Assembly: GCA_963838795.1 (NCBI GenBank)
Contig: CAWISL010000008.1
Location: 1 to 64,000 of the forward strand
Length of the DNA: 64,000 nt
Direction: 5' to 3'
From: JAIBJN01 sp963838795
GTDB lineage: Bacteria > Actinomycetota > Thermoleophilia > Gaiellales > Gaiellaceae
The notes beneath the pieces were generated by a model. That model was not told the DNA's origin and did not search any database. It was given only the letters and a program-made list of their open reading frames with translations. Position 1 is the stretch's first letter, and each line of letters starts with the position of its first letter. This document shows, piece after piece, positions 17,936 to 28,978 of the stretch. Made by a program: the position numbers and the translations under genes.

Positions 17936-19945
17936 ATGACACGCCGACTGCGGTTTGGTCGAGCTTCTCTCGTCGCGCTGGTGGCCGCGCTTTTGGTCGC
18001 GGTGCCGACGGCTCTGGCGGACGGCGCGCCTCGCGTCGCGAACCTGAGCGGAAACTTCGAGGTTCCGGGTCCGGGAGACCCCGAAGGCGCCGGAAACGCC
18101 GAGATCACGTTCAACCGAGGCCAGGGGAGTGTTTGCTGGTCGATCGAGGTCTCGAACATCACGCTACCTGCAACCGCAGCCCACATCCATCAAGGCAGGG
18201 TCGGCGTCGCTGGGCCGATCGTCGTGACGCTCGGAGCACCTGGGGCGGACGGGCTCTCGGAAGGTTGCGCCACGGGTGTCGCGGGGCCGCTCATCACGAG
18301 CATGACGAAGTTCCCGGAGCGGTTCTACATCAATGTCCACACAAGCGACTACCCGGCCGGCGCCGTTCGCGGGCAGCTCATGACCCGCGGCCAGGCGCAG
18401 GGTTGGCAGGACGCGGTCCCGCTTCAGTTTCTGAACGTCTCGGACTGGCACGCGCAGCTCGATCCGCTGAACGTCACGGGCGTCGGCAACGTCGGCGGAG
18501 CGGCGCAGCTTGCGACGTACTTCCAGATCGACCGCCAGATGAATCCGAACACGCTGACGCTAACAGCGGGCGACGCGTACGGCGCGGCTCCGCCGCTCTC
18601 AAGTTTCTTCGAGGAGCAGCCGGCGGTCGAGGCCATGAACCTGATGGGCTTCGACGTCGACACGTTCGGCAACCACAACTTCGACCGCGGCGTCGACCAC
18701 CTCCAGCAGATGATCGACCTCGCCGACTTCCAGTACGTCTCGGCCAACCTGAGGAACCGTGACGACAACCTCACCGGCGTCAAGGACTGGGAAATGTTCG
18801 ACGTGGGCGGCGTGAAGGTCGCCGTGGTCGGCCTCACGAATCCCGAAGCGCCCACGCTCGTCTTCCCCGGCAGCTTCGGGACCATCGAGGTGACCGATCC
18901 GGTGAGCGCCTCGAACAGGGCCAGGTCGCAAGCCAGGAGAGCTGGCGCCGACGTCATCGTGGTGATCACCCACATGGGCGTGACCCACACCGATCCCGCC
19001 ACCGGCATGCAGGACGGCCCGCTCGTCGACTTCGCCGAGGCCGTCAGAGGCTTCGACGTCATCTTCGGCGACCACACCGACATGCTCTACGAGAACGTGA
19101 TCAACGGGCAGCTCGTCCAGGAGAACCGGAGCAAGGGAGCGACCTACACGCGCACGAAGCTCACCTTCGACCCGAACACCGGGACGGTCTTCAACCGGGA
19201 TGCCGAGTTCGTCACCCCGCTGTCGGCGGCTGTGACCCCCGATCCCGCGATCGTGGCGATGCTCGCTCCGTATCGGACGCAGCTTGCCGCGGCGCTCGAC
19301 GGGGTCATCGGTGTGGCGACGGGCATCTTCCCGCGCGACGGGGTCCTCGAGCGCCTCGGCGAGGCTGCGATCGGCAACATCGTCACCGACTCGATGCGGT
19401 GGCGGTACGGCACGCAGCTCGCATTCACGAACGGCGGTGGGCTCAGGGCTCCGCTTCCGTCGAGCTACTTGCCGATGGATACGACCTTGCGGCGAAACTC
19501 ACCCGGGTACGCGCCCGGCCCGCCGTTCGACCTGGTCATCGGCGACGCGTTCACCGTCCTGCCGTTCGGAAACATCGTCGTGACGCGTGAGGTCACGGGA
19601 GCGCTTCTGTGGCAGGCGCTCGAGCACGGGGTGGCCGTCATCCCGGGCGCGAACGGGCGCTTCCCGCAGATCTCGGGCTTCAGGTTCACCTACGACGCCG
19701 CGCAGCCGGCCGGATCGCGTGTCGTCTCGGTGACGCTCGACGACGGGACGCCCATCCTTCCCGACTCGACGACCTACACGTTCGCGACGAACGACTTCGT
19801 CAACTCGGGAGGTGACGGCTACACGATGTTCGTCGGCGAGCACGGCGTCACCCGCGAGGTCATGGCAGACGTGCTCCTCGAGTACATCAAGGACCAGGCA
19901 ACGGTCACGCCCACGATCGAGGGGCGGATCACGAGGTTGAACTAG
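17936..19945 (+). CDS. Secreted CHRD-5'-nucleotidase fusion
   Basis: A 669-residue exported protein. The signal peptide (to about residue 29, ending ALADG) is followed by a CHRD domain (about 35-145; HIHQGRVGVAGPIVV, FYINVHTSDYPAGAVRGQL), then a calcineurin-like metallophosphoesterase of the UshA type (NVSDWHAQLDP, FGNHNFDRG, VVITHMGVTH, FGDHTD) and a 5'-nucleotidase C-terminal domain (NGGGLRAPLP, FGNIVVTREVTG, TNDFVNSGGDGY). It probably releases phosphate and nucleosides outside the cell. A strong Shine-Dalgarno (GGGGAGAGGAG) precedes ATG, in contrast to the leaderless genes. The DWH in place of the usual DxH context is noteworthy. Confidence 0.9.
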   Translation: MTRRLRFGRASLVALVAALLVAVPTALADGAPRVANLSGNFEVPGPGDPEGAGNAEITFNRGQGSVCWSIEVSNITLPATAAHIHQGRVGVAGPIVVTLGAPGADGLSEGCATGVAGPLITSMTKFPERFYINVHTSDYPAGAVRGQLMTRGQAQGWQDAVPLQFLNVSDWHAQLDPLNVTGVGNVGGAAQLATYFQIDRQMNPNTLTLTAGDAYGAAPPLSSFFEEQPAVEAMNLMGFDVDTFGNHNFDRGVDHLQQMIDLADFQYVSANLRNRDDNLTGVKDWEMFDVGGVKVAVVGLTNPEAPTLVFPGSFGTIEVTDPVSASNRARSQARRAGADVIVVITHMGVTHTDPATGMQDGPLVDFAEAVRGFDVIFGDHTDMLYENVINGQLVQENRSKGATYTRTKLTFDPNTGTVFNRDAEFVTPLSAAVTPDPAIVAMLAPYRTQLAAALDGVIGVATGIFPRDGVLERLGEAAIGNIVTDSMRWRYGTQLAFTNGGGLRAPLPSSYLPMDTTLRRNSPGYAPGPPFDLVIGDAFTVLPFGNIVVTREVTGALLWQALEHGVAVIPGANGRFPQISGFRFTYDAAQPAGSRVVSVTLDDGTPILPDSTTYTFATNDFVNSGGDGYTMFVGEHGVTREVMADVLLEYIKDQATVTPTIEGRITRLN

Positions 19946-19988
19946 GGAAGCATCTTCGGTCAACCGAGATCGAGAGGGAGTGACAAGA

Positions 19989-21221
19989 ATGACGCCGAAT
20001 CGCCAGTCCAGGCGGCGACTGTCGTGGCTGTGTGCGAGCCTCGCCGTCCTCGTCGTGCTCACGCTCGTGCCCTCCGCCTTCGCCAGCGGGAAGCAGGGCA
20101 TCCGCCTCGCCACCTTCAACGCCTCGCTCAACCGGAACTTCGAGGGGCAGCTGGTGGCGGACCTCTCGACGCCGGCGAACGCGCAGGCCCGCACCGTCGC
20201 GGAGATCATCCAGCGGACGCGGCCCGAGGTGCTTCTGATCAACGAGTTCGACTTCGACGCGGGCAACGTCGCGCTGCAGCTCTTCCAGGACAACTACCTG
20301 TCGGTGAGTCAGAACGGAGCCGCGCCGATCGTCTACCCGTACCGGTACACGGCGCCGTCGAACACGGGGATCCCGTCCGGGTTCGACTTCAACAACAACG
20401 GGGTCGTCGGCGGGCCCGACGACGCCTTCGGCTTCGGGTTCTTCCCCGGTCAGTTCGGGATGGCGGTCTACTCACAGCACCCGATCGTCTTCTCGAAGAT
20501 CCGAACCTTCCAGCACTTCCTCTGGAAGGACATGCCGGGCGCGCTGCTCCCGGACGACCCAGCGACCCCGGCGCCGGCGGACTGGTACTCACCCGAGGAG
20601 CTCGCGGTCTTCCGACTCTCCTCGAAGAGCCATTGGGACATTCCGGTTCGCATCGGCCGGAGGACGGTTCACTTCCTCGTCAGCCACCCGACTCCGCCGG
20701 TCTTCGACGGCCCCGAGGACCGGAACGGCACGAGGAACTTCGACGAGATCGGGCTCTGGGCCGACTACATCACTCCCGGTCCCGCGAGCTTCTACATCTA
20801 CGACGACGAGGGCAAGCGGGGAGGCCTCGCCCCCGGCTCGCGCTTCGTTATCGCGGGGGACCAGAACTCCGACCCGCTCGATGGCGACAGCATCCCTGGC
20901 GCGATCCAGCAGCTGCTCGACCATCCGCTCGTCAACACGAAGATGACGCCGGCGAGCGCGGGCGCGTCCGAGGCCGCGGCGCTGCAGGGCGGTGCCAACA
21001 CGACGCATCTGAGCGACCCGAAGTTCGACACGGCGGACTTCGCTGACACGGCGCCCGGGAACCTGCGGGCGGACTACGTGCTCCCGCGCAAGTCGCTGCG
21101 GATCGTCGACTCGGCCGTCTTCTGGCCGGTGCAGAGCGACCCCCTGTTCCGGCTGACGGGTGTGTTCCCCTTCCCGAGCTCGGACCATCGGCTCGTCTGG
21201 ATCGACGTCAGGAAGCCCTAA
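19989..21221 (+). CDS. Secreted endonuclease/exonuclease/phosphatase family protein
   Basis: A 410-residue exported protein with a signal peptide ending SAFASG. The fold markers are LATFNASLNRN at the start, LLINEFD (metal-binding Glu), VSHPTPPVFDG, IAGDQNSDP and the final SSDHRLVWIDV with catalytic Asp-His. It resembles large secreted phosphodiesterase-like members of the DNase I fold. ATG at 19989 is preferred over GTG at 19980 because GAGGGAG lies eight bases before it. Directly after the CHRD-nucleotidase, it suggests a joint role in extracellular nucleic acid or phosphate scavenging. Confidence 0.88.
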   Translation: MTPNRQSRRRLSWLCASLAVLVVLTLVPSAFASGKQGIRLATFNASLNRNFEGQLVADLSTPANAQARTVAEIIQRTRPEVLLINEFDFDAGNVALQLFQDNYLSVSQNGAAPIVYPYRYTAPSNTGIPSGFDFNNNGVVGGPDDAFGFGFFPGQFGMAVYSQHPIVFSKIRTFQHFLWKDMPGALLPDDPATPAPADWYSPEELAVFRLSSKSHWDIPVRIGRRTVHFLVSHPTPPVFDGPEDRNGTRNFDEIGLWADYITPGPASFYIYDDEGKRGGLAPGSRFVIAGDQNSDPLDGDSIPGAIQQLLDHPLVNTKMTPASAGASEAAALQGGANTTHLSDPKFDTADFADTAPGNLRADYVLPRKSLRIVDSAVFWPVQSDPLFRLTGVFPFPSSDHRLVWIDVRKP

Positions 21222-21234
21222 GGACGCGCACGCT

Positions 21235-21271
21235 GCCGAGCCGCTCAGCCGATCGCGCTGAGCGGCTCGGC
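21235..21271. terminator. Bidirectional terminator hairpin
   Basis: A perfect 15-bp inverted repeat (GCCGAGCCGCTCAGC and its complement, 7-nt loop) between two convergent genes. It overlaps the last codons of the minus-strand metallophosphoesterase. There is no long T run, as is common in GC-rich genomes. Confidence 0.7.
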
Positions 21272-22066
21272 GCCGCGCGGGAAGCGGCGGTCGGCGATCA
21301 GCGCCCAGCGATGGTCGGCCCAGGCGAACGTGAGGACACGGAGCGCTTGCTCCTCCGCTTCGACGAGGTGGAGGCCGCGAGCCTCGCCTCGTCTGCTCGG
21401 GCGCGGCTGGCCGAGGCCGGGGGCGGTGACGACCGTCGTTCCGTGAACCGGGCCGGCCATCACCTCGAACTCGCGGCGCTCGCCGGCGGCGCTCTGGTGG
21501 ACGTGGCCGGAGAGGATCAGCTCGGCGCCCGCGTCCACGAGGGCGCCGAGGACCGAGGCCCGGCGCGCGACCGGCCGCTTGTAGCTTCGCCAGGGAGCCC
21601 CGATCAGGTGATGGTGGAGCGCGACGACCTTGAGCGCGCCGGCCGGCGCGTCGGCGAGGACGCGGGCGGCGTGCTCGAGCTGGCCGCGCGTCAGCGTCCC
21701 GCCCTGGTGCTTCCAGGGCGTCACCGAGTTGAGCCCGCAGACGACGACCCGCTCCGAGCGATAGACGGGCTGGAGCTCGGGCCACCGGCGCTGAAAGGCT
21801 GTGAACGTCCGGGTGAAGCGCGCTGGCGACCAGGGCGGGATGTCGTGGTTTCCTGGGACGACCACGAGCGGCCGCTCGAGCGAGCGCAGGAGCGCCGCAG
21901 CCCGTTCCTGTTCCGCAGCACGGTTCCGGTGCGTGAGGTCGCCGGTTGCGATCACGAGCTCGGGATCGGTGTCGCGCACGAGCGCCCGCAGGTCGGCCTC
22001 CACCTCGGGCTCCTCGCGCGTGCCCGCATGGAGATCGGAGACGTGCAGCAGGCGCAGGGGCGGCAT
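21245..22066 (-). CDS. Metallophosphoesterase
   Basis: A 273-residue calcineurin-like phosphoesterase with all five metal motifs: VSDLHAG, ATGDLTHRN, VVPGNHDIP, ALHHHLIG and LSGHVHQS. No signal peptide, so cytoplasmic, unlike the two preceding enzymes. The substrate is unknown; cyclic nucleotide phosphodiesterases of the CpdA type have the same arrangement. It is transcribed divergently from the small gene at 22092 from a shared palindromic promoter. Confidence 0.9.
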   Translation of the reverse strand: MPPLRLLHVSDLHAGTREEPEVEADLRALVRDTDPELVIATGDLTHRNRAAEQERAAALLRSLERPLVVVPGNHDIPPWSPARFTRTFTAFQRRWPELQPVYRSERVVVCGLNSVTPWKHQGGTLTRGQLEHAARVLADAPAGALKVVALHHHLIGAPWRSYKRPVARRASVLGALVDAGAELILSGHVHQSAAGERREFEVMAGPVHGTTVVTAPGLGQPRPSRRGEARGLHLVEAEEQALRVLTFAWADHRWALIADRRFPRGAEPLSAIG

Positions 22067-22077
22067 CGGGCCGGGAG

Positions 22078-22085
22078 ACTATAGT
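22078..22085. promoter_or_regulatory. Shared palindromic -10 element, divergent promoters
   Basis: ACTATAGT reads TATAGT on both strands. On the plus strand it lies six bases before the ATG at 22092; on the minus strand 11 bases before the metallophosphoesterase ATG. The two promoters would compete for polymerase. Confidence 0.55.
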
Positions 22086-22091
22086 GAGAGC

Positions 22092-22331
22092 ATGGTCGAC
22101 GAACCTGCGGAGATCTTCGACGACATGTACCTCGGCCTCCGGGCCGGTGCGGCAGAGCGCAAGAAGCGGCGTGGCGAGCCGCTCTCGGCCGAGGAGCAAG
22201 AGGTCCTCGGCCGCTGGGAGCGCCTTTCCGCCTGGCGGAAGACGCTCGCGGTCGGCGCGTTCGCCGTCGGGACATTCGGCCTCGGCTTCACGCTCGGCGG
22301 GCTGATCTTCGGCCGCTGGCGCAGGGCCTAA
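22092..22331 (+). CDS. Small single-pass membrane protein
   Basis: A 79-residue protein with a charged N-terminal half (DDMYLGLRAGAAERKKRRGE) and one C-terminal membrane helix (TLAVGAFAVGTFGLGFTLGG) followed by FGRWRRA. Family not recognised. The leaderless TATAGT-N6-ATG arrangement fixes the start. The next gene, a PH-domain membrane protein, follows in the same direction after 25 bases. Confidence 0.65.
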   Translation: MVDEPAEIFDDMYLGLRAGAAERKKRRGEPLSAEEQEVLGRWERLSAWRKTLAVGAFAVGTFGLGFTLGGLIFGRWRRA

Positions 22332-22356
22332 CGCACCCGCGGCGAAGAGGCGTCGC

Positions 22357-22782
22357 ATGCGAGAGGTGGAGGTCGGTGATGAGGTGCGCCTCGATGCGCG
22401 CCCGCACGGCGTCGCCCTCGTCCAACCGTTGCTCCGGCCGCTCGCACTCGCCGGCGCCGGAGCTGTGGTGCTCGTCGTCGGGGAGACGTACTGGATCGCG
22501 GTCGTCCCCGGCGCGGTGCTGCTCATCGTGGCGGCCCTGCTTGCGTTCCGCGCCGTGCTCCGCTGGGACCGCACGCGACTCCTGCTGACGACCCAGAAGC
22601 TGACTGTGGTCTACGGGGTCGCGCGGCGCCGATCGGCCTCGGTCGCGCTCGCTCACGCTCCGGCTCTCGAGTTCGAGCAGGGCGTTCTCGGCCGCCTCTT
22701 CGGCTACGGAACGCTCGTCGCCGGGGACTTCGAGGTGCCGTACGTCCCGGACGCTCGCCGGATCCGCAGGCTCGTTCGCTAG
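22357..22782 (+). CDS. PH-domain membrane protein (bPH2/YdbT-like)
   Basis: A 141-residue protein with two membrane helices near residues 28-65 (LALAGAGAVVLVVGETYW and VVPGAVLLIVAALLAF) and a C-terminal bacterial PH domain (WDRTRLLLTTQKLTVVYGV, then LEFEQGVLGRLFGYGTLVA). Such proteins act at the membrane; the specific role is unknown. GAAGAGG six bases before ATG is a good ribosome site. It is probably cotranscribed with 22092. Confidence 0.8.
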   Translation: MREVEVGDEVRLDARPHGVALVQPLLRPLALAGAGAVVLVVGETYWIAVVPGAVLLIVAALLAFRAVLRWDRTRLLLTTQKLTVVYGVARRRSASVALAHAPALEFEQGVLGRLFGYGTLVAGDFEVPYVPDARRIRRLVR

Positions 22783-22791
22783 CGCACGCGG

Positions 22792-23394
22792 CTATGAGAT
22801 GGCGATCGGGCCCTTGGTGCCGATGATCGTGCCAGTCACCGTCCGAGCCTGCTCGAGGACATAGGTGCAGCCACTGGCCGCCCAGGCAAGCGAAGAACAT
22901 GTGGTTCGGAACGGTCAGCGCGCTCGGAGCCGCCCGGAGATCGGCCCGAGGGTCATGAGCACGCCGTTGCCCTTGACGTGGGTGCAATGGTTCTCTGCCG
23001 ACGATGAGGGAGTCGGGATCATCGACGAACTTCACCGGTGGGAGGTCGGCCAGCTCGCGCGAGAATCGCGGCCTGCGCCTCGGCGGAGAGCCGTGGGTCC
23101 GGTGGGCGCGTGGCTGCCCGGAACGCCGGGTCGCTCGCACTCCCCGTCGATGCGGACGTCGATGAAGACGCCTTCAAAGGGTGACTCGTCCTCCCCGAAC
23201 GTGTGGTCCTCCGTGACGAGCTGCCGGACGACCGCCGAGTAGACGGCGACCGTTCGTGCGTCGGGCTCGACGGTGGGGCTGCCGGTCTCCGTCGTCGGGC
23301 GGCCGGTCTCCGTCGTCGGGCCGCTCTCGCTGGACCGGTCGCAGGCGGTCAGGGCGAGCGCGACGCCGACAAGCAGGACACTTATTGGCTTCAT
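22792..23394 (-). pseudogene. Lipoprotein, multiply frameshifted
   Basis: ATG at 23394 gives MKPISVLLVGVALALTAC, a clear lipoprotein signal, then Thr/Glu/Ser repeats and VYSAVVRQLVTEDHTFGEDE. Plausible protein then hops frames: DPAFRAATRPPDPRLSAEAQ, ELADLPPVKFVDDPDSLIVG, GNGVLMTLGPISGRL, ALTVPNHMFFACLGGQW and CTYVLEQARTVTGTIIGTKG, ending TAG at 22792-22794. That makes four or five indels in about 200 codons. Restored, it would be a secreted lipoprotein of unknown function. Whether this is decay or sequence error is open; local indel density resembles that of livMG. Confidence 0.6.
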
Positions 23395-23467
23395 GCCTCT
23401 TATACGGACACTAGCCGGCATTTGGTCACGCCTTGAATCGAACGTCTGTTCTATCCGACCACGGGGC

Positions 23468-23473
23468 TAGACT
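23468..23473 (+). promoter_or_regulatory. -10 element of uvrA (leaderless)
   Basis: TAGACT, identical to that of polA, lies exactly six bases before the uvrA ATG at 23480. Confidence 0.6.
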
Positions 23474-23479
23474 GGCTTG

Positions 23480-26318
<2,839 letters not shown>

Positions 26319-26359
26319 GCGACCTTCACCTTCGACCTCGACAGGTCTATCCTCGGGGT

Positions 26360-26628
26360 ATGGCGACCCACCCGACCGCTTCCCGGTTCCTGACGAGGGC
26401 TATCCGGGCGCAGTGGTCCTCGGCGGCGCGATCGCGACGTTCTTCTTCCCGGTCATCTCGCTGATCGCGGCTCTCATGCTCATGGGGGGCGAGCAGAGCC
26501 CGCGGAAGCGAGGTCAGCTGAAGACGTGGGCGTGGGCGTCGTTCGCGTTTCTCGCGCTGCAGGCGCTGTTCTTCGTGACCGTGCTGATCGGAGTCGCTGC
26601 CGGCGGGTCCGGGACCGGCTCCTTCTAG
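26360..26628 (+). CDS. Small two-helix membrane protein (frameshift near start)
   Basis: ATG at 26360, placed six bases after TATCCT, begins MATHP; from about 26374 one missing base moves the protein to DRFPVPDEGYPGAVVLGGAI, then FFFPVISLIAALMLMGGEQ and a second helix FLALQALFFVTVLIGVAAGG, ending at 26628. Restored length is about 90 residues. Family not recognised. It is followed by a Yip1-domain protein with its own leaderless promoter. Confidence 0.6.
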
Positions 26629-26650
26629 CTCTCCGCGGTAGCCTGAGGCC

Positions 26651-27322
26651 GTGAACGCCGAGGCCCGGCCCGCTCCCGAGCAGAGCCCCGAGAAGCGCTG
26701 GTGGCTGCGGACGCTCGCGGTCTGCCAGTCGCCGAGACCGGTGTTCGCCGCGCTCCGGGACCCCTCGCCGCGGGAGGCCGAAGCTCGCGAGGAGCCGATC
26801 CTGGCCGTCATCATCCTGGCGGGCATTGCAGCCATCCTGCTCGCTCCCGAGACCGGACGCCTCCTCGACGAGAGCCTCGTGGATGACTCGATCGCCGTCC
26901 TCGCCGTGCTCGTGTTCCTCACCGGCGCAATCTACGGAGCGTTCGCCTACTGGATCGGCGGAGCGTTCCTCTACGTCGGGCTGCGAGGCGCCGGATCGCA
27001 GGGAACGTATCGGCGCGCGCGCCACATTCTCGCGTTCGCGGCGGTCCCGACGGTGCTCGGGCTCCTGCTCGTGTGGCCGGCCCGGTTGCTCGTGTACGGC
27101 ACGGACTCGTTTCGCTCAGGGGGCGACGACAACGGCGTGGGGCCACTCCTCTTCGACCTCGCCGAAGGCGCCTTCGTGCTCTGGTCGTTCGCCCTCCTGA
27201 TCTACGGGATCGCGGTCGTCGAGCGGTGGCGGCTCCTCCGCGGCGCGGTCGCGGTCGCGCTCGCCGTGCTGGCGATCTTCGTTCTCACGTTTCCGTTCGT
27301 TCTCGCGGCTTCGGCGAGCTGA
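26651..27322 (+). CDS. Yip1-family integral membrane protein
   Basis: A 223-residue protein with about five membrane helices (EPILAVIILAGIAAILLA; AVLAVLVFLTGAIYGAFAYW; AFAAVPTVLGLLLVWPARLL; FVLWSFALLIYGIAVVERW; VAVALAVLAIFVLTFPFVLA). The RRARHILAFAAVP segment in helix 3 is characteristic of Yip1 proteins. Function in bacteria is unclear. GTG start lies six bases after TAGCCT. Its end overlaps the convergent panB by 38 bp. Confidence 0.78.
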   Translation: MNAEARPAPEQSPEKRWWLRTLAVCQSPRPVFAALRDPSPREAEAREEPILAVIILAGIAAILLAPETGRLLDESLVDDSIAVLAVLVFLTGAIYGAFAYWIGGAFLYVGLRGAGSQGTYRRARHILAFAAVPTVLGLLLVWPARLLVYGTDSFRSGGDDNGVGPLLFDLAEGAFVLWSFALLIYGIAVVERWRLLRGAVAVALAVLAIFVLTFPFVLAASAS

Positions 27323-28169
27323 GGAAAGCCTCCAGCTCGTCCTCGGGCATCGCGTACGTGTGCTCCTCGGTGGGGAACTCACCAGAGCGGACGTCGGCGG
27401 CGAACCGCTCGAGCGCGCGCTGGATCTCGGCTCCGATCTCCGCGTAGCGCTTCGTGAAGCGCGGCGAGTGGCCGCTGTAGAGGCCGAGCAGGTCGTGCAG
27501 CACGAGCACCTGGCCGTCGCAGCCGGCGCCGGAGCCGATTCCGATCGTCGGCATCCCCAGCTCGTCGCTGATCCGCTCGGCGACGGGCGCGGGCACCGCC
27601 TCGAGGACAAGGGCGAAGCAGCCTGCGTCCTCCAGCGCGAGCGCGTCCTCCAAGAGCTGACGCGCCTTCTCCGCCGTCTTCCCCTGGGCCTTGAACCCGC
27701 CGAGCATGGTCGCGGACTGCGGCGTCAGCCCGATGTGGCCCATGACGGGAATGCCGGCGCCGACGAGGGCGGCCACGCGCGAGAGGCTGGGCCCCGCGCC
27801 TTCGAGCTTCACAGCGTCGGCCCCGGCCTCCTTGACGAAGCGCACGGCGTTCCGCACCGCGTCCTCGTCCGAGACCTGGTACGAGCCGAACGGCAGGTCC
27901 GCGATCACGAGCGCCCGCTCCGCCCCGCGCGTGACCGCGCGGGTGAGCATCAGCATCTCCTCCATCGTGGCCGGCACCGTCGAGGCGTGGCCGAGCACGG
28001 TCATCGCGGCCGAGTCGCCGACGAGGATCAGCTCGATCCCGGCGAGGTCGACCAGCCTACCGCTCGGGTAGTCGTAGGCCGTGACCATCACGATGCGCTC
28101 GCCACGGCTCCCCATCTCCCGAAGCTCCGTGAGAGGGAGCTTCCCGTTCGCCTCGGGCCTGCTCGTCAG
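27285..28169 (-). CDS. panB: 3-methyl-2-oxobutanoate hydroxymethyltransferase
   Basis: First committed enzyme of pantothenate synthesis, adding a hydroxymethyl group from methylene-THF to ketoisovalerate. Motifs: TAYDYPSGRLVDLAGIELIL, VGDSAAMTVLGH, DLPFGSY, VKLEGAG, GHIGLTPQS, IGIGSGAGCDGQVLV. About 294 residues. Homology begins at KLPLTELREMGSRG, upstream of any ATG or GTG; the only start-like codon is CTG at 28169, overlapping the panC stop (CTGA). An ATG at GSRGER would remove a conserved segment. The stop lies inside the convergent Yip1 gene. Confidence 0.93.
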   Translation of the reverse strand: MTSRPEANGKLPLTELREMGSRGERIVMVTAYDYPSGRLVDLAGIELILVGDSAAMTVLGHASTVPATMEEMLMLTRAVTRGAERALVIADLPFGSYQVSDEDAVRNAVRFVKEAGADAVKLEGAGPSLSRVAALVGAGIPVMGHIGLTPQSATMLGGFKAQGKTAEKARQLLEDALALEDAGCFALVLEAVPAPVAERISDELGMPTIGIGSGAGCDGQVLVLHDLLGLYSGHSPRFTKRYAEIGAEIQRALERFAADVRSGEFPTEEHTYAMPEDELEAFLSSPKPRERTET

Positions 28170-28978
28170 TCGGGATCTCCTTCCAGGACGACGTTGTCGA
28201 TCAGGCGCGTGTGTCCCACGCGCACCGCAGCGAGAAGGTAGATGCGGCCGTCCAGGGGCGCAACCTCGACGTACTCCGGATCGAGGAGCGGCTCGCTTGC
28301 GAGAACCGCGCCGGCGACCGCCGCGGCGTCGTCGCCGCGCTCGTATGCCGCGGCCCCCGCGTCGAGCGCCTGCGGGATCGTCCGGGCCGCGGCGCGCTCC
28401 GCGGGCGAGAGGTAGGCGTTGCGGGAGCTGACGGCGACGCCGTCCTCGTCGCGGACGGTCGGGACGACGCGCAGCTCGAGCTCGAGGTCGAGATCGCGGA
28501 TCAGGCGGCCGATCAGCGCGGCCTGCTGGGCGTCCTTGCGGCCGAAGTAGGCGCGGTCGGGTCGCACGATGTTGAAGAGCTTGAGGCAGACGGTGGCGAC
28601 TCCGCGAAAGAGCCTCGGACGCACGGCGCCCTCCAGCTGCCGGCCGATCCCCTCGACCTCGACCCAGGTCTGGAACCCGTCCGGGTACATCTCCTCCACC
28701 GAGGGCACGAAGAGGTGGTCGACGCCCCAATCGCCGGCGAGCGCCGCGTCGTGCGCCTCGTCGCGCGGGTAGCGGGCGAGGTCCTCGCGTGGGCCGAACT
28801 GAGCAGGGTTGACGAAGATGCTCGCGACGACCACGTCGCACTCTTCCTTCGCGCAGCGGGCGAGGGCCTCGTGGCCGGCGTGCAGCGCGCCCATCGTCGG
28901 CACGAGCCCGATGCGCGAGCCCGCGCGGAGAGGCTCGAGCGCCGCACGGAGCTCGAGGATCGTGGGGTGGGTGATCAC
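28166..28978 (-). CDS. panC: Pantothenate synthetase
   Basis: ATP-dependent condensation of pantoate with beta-alanine, 270 residues. Motifs: GLVPTMGALHAGHEALA (HIGH-type nucleotide binding), SIFVNPAQFGP, YFGRKDAQQAALI and the KMSKS-like region AVSSRNAYLSPAERA. GTG start overlaps the upstream DUF2520 stop (GTGA); the panB frame begins at its own stop. The three genes form one minus-strand operon. panD is not in the window. Confidence 0.96.
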   Translation of the reverse strand: MITHPTILELRAALEPLRAGSRIGLVPTMGALHAGHEALARCAKEECDVVVASIFVNPAQFGPREDLARYPRDEAHDAALAGDWGVDHLFVPSVEEMYPDGFQTWVEVEGIGRQLEGAVRPRLFRGVATVCLKLFNIVRPDRAYFGRKDAQQAALIGRLIRDLDLELELRVVPTVRDEDGVAVSSRNAYLSPAERAAARTIPQALDAGAAAYERGDDAAAVAGAVLASEPLLDPEYVEVAPLDGRIYLLAAVRVGHTRLIDNVVLEGDPD

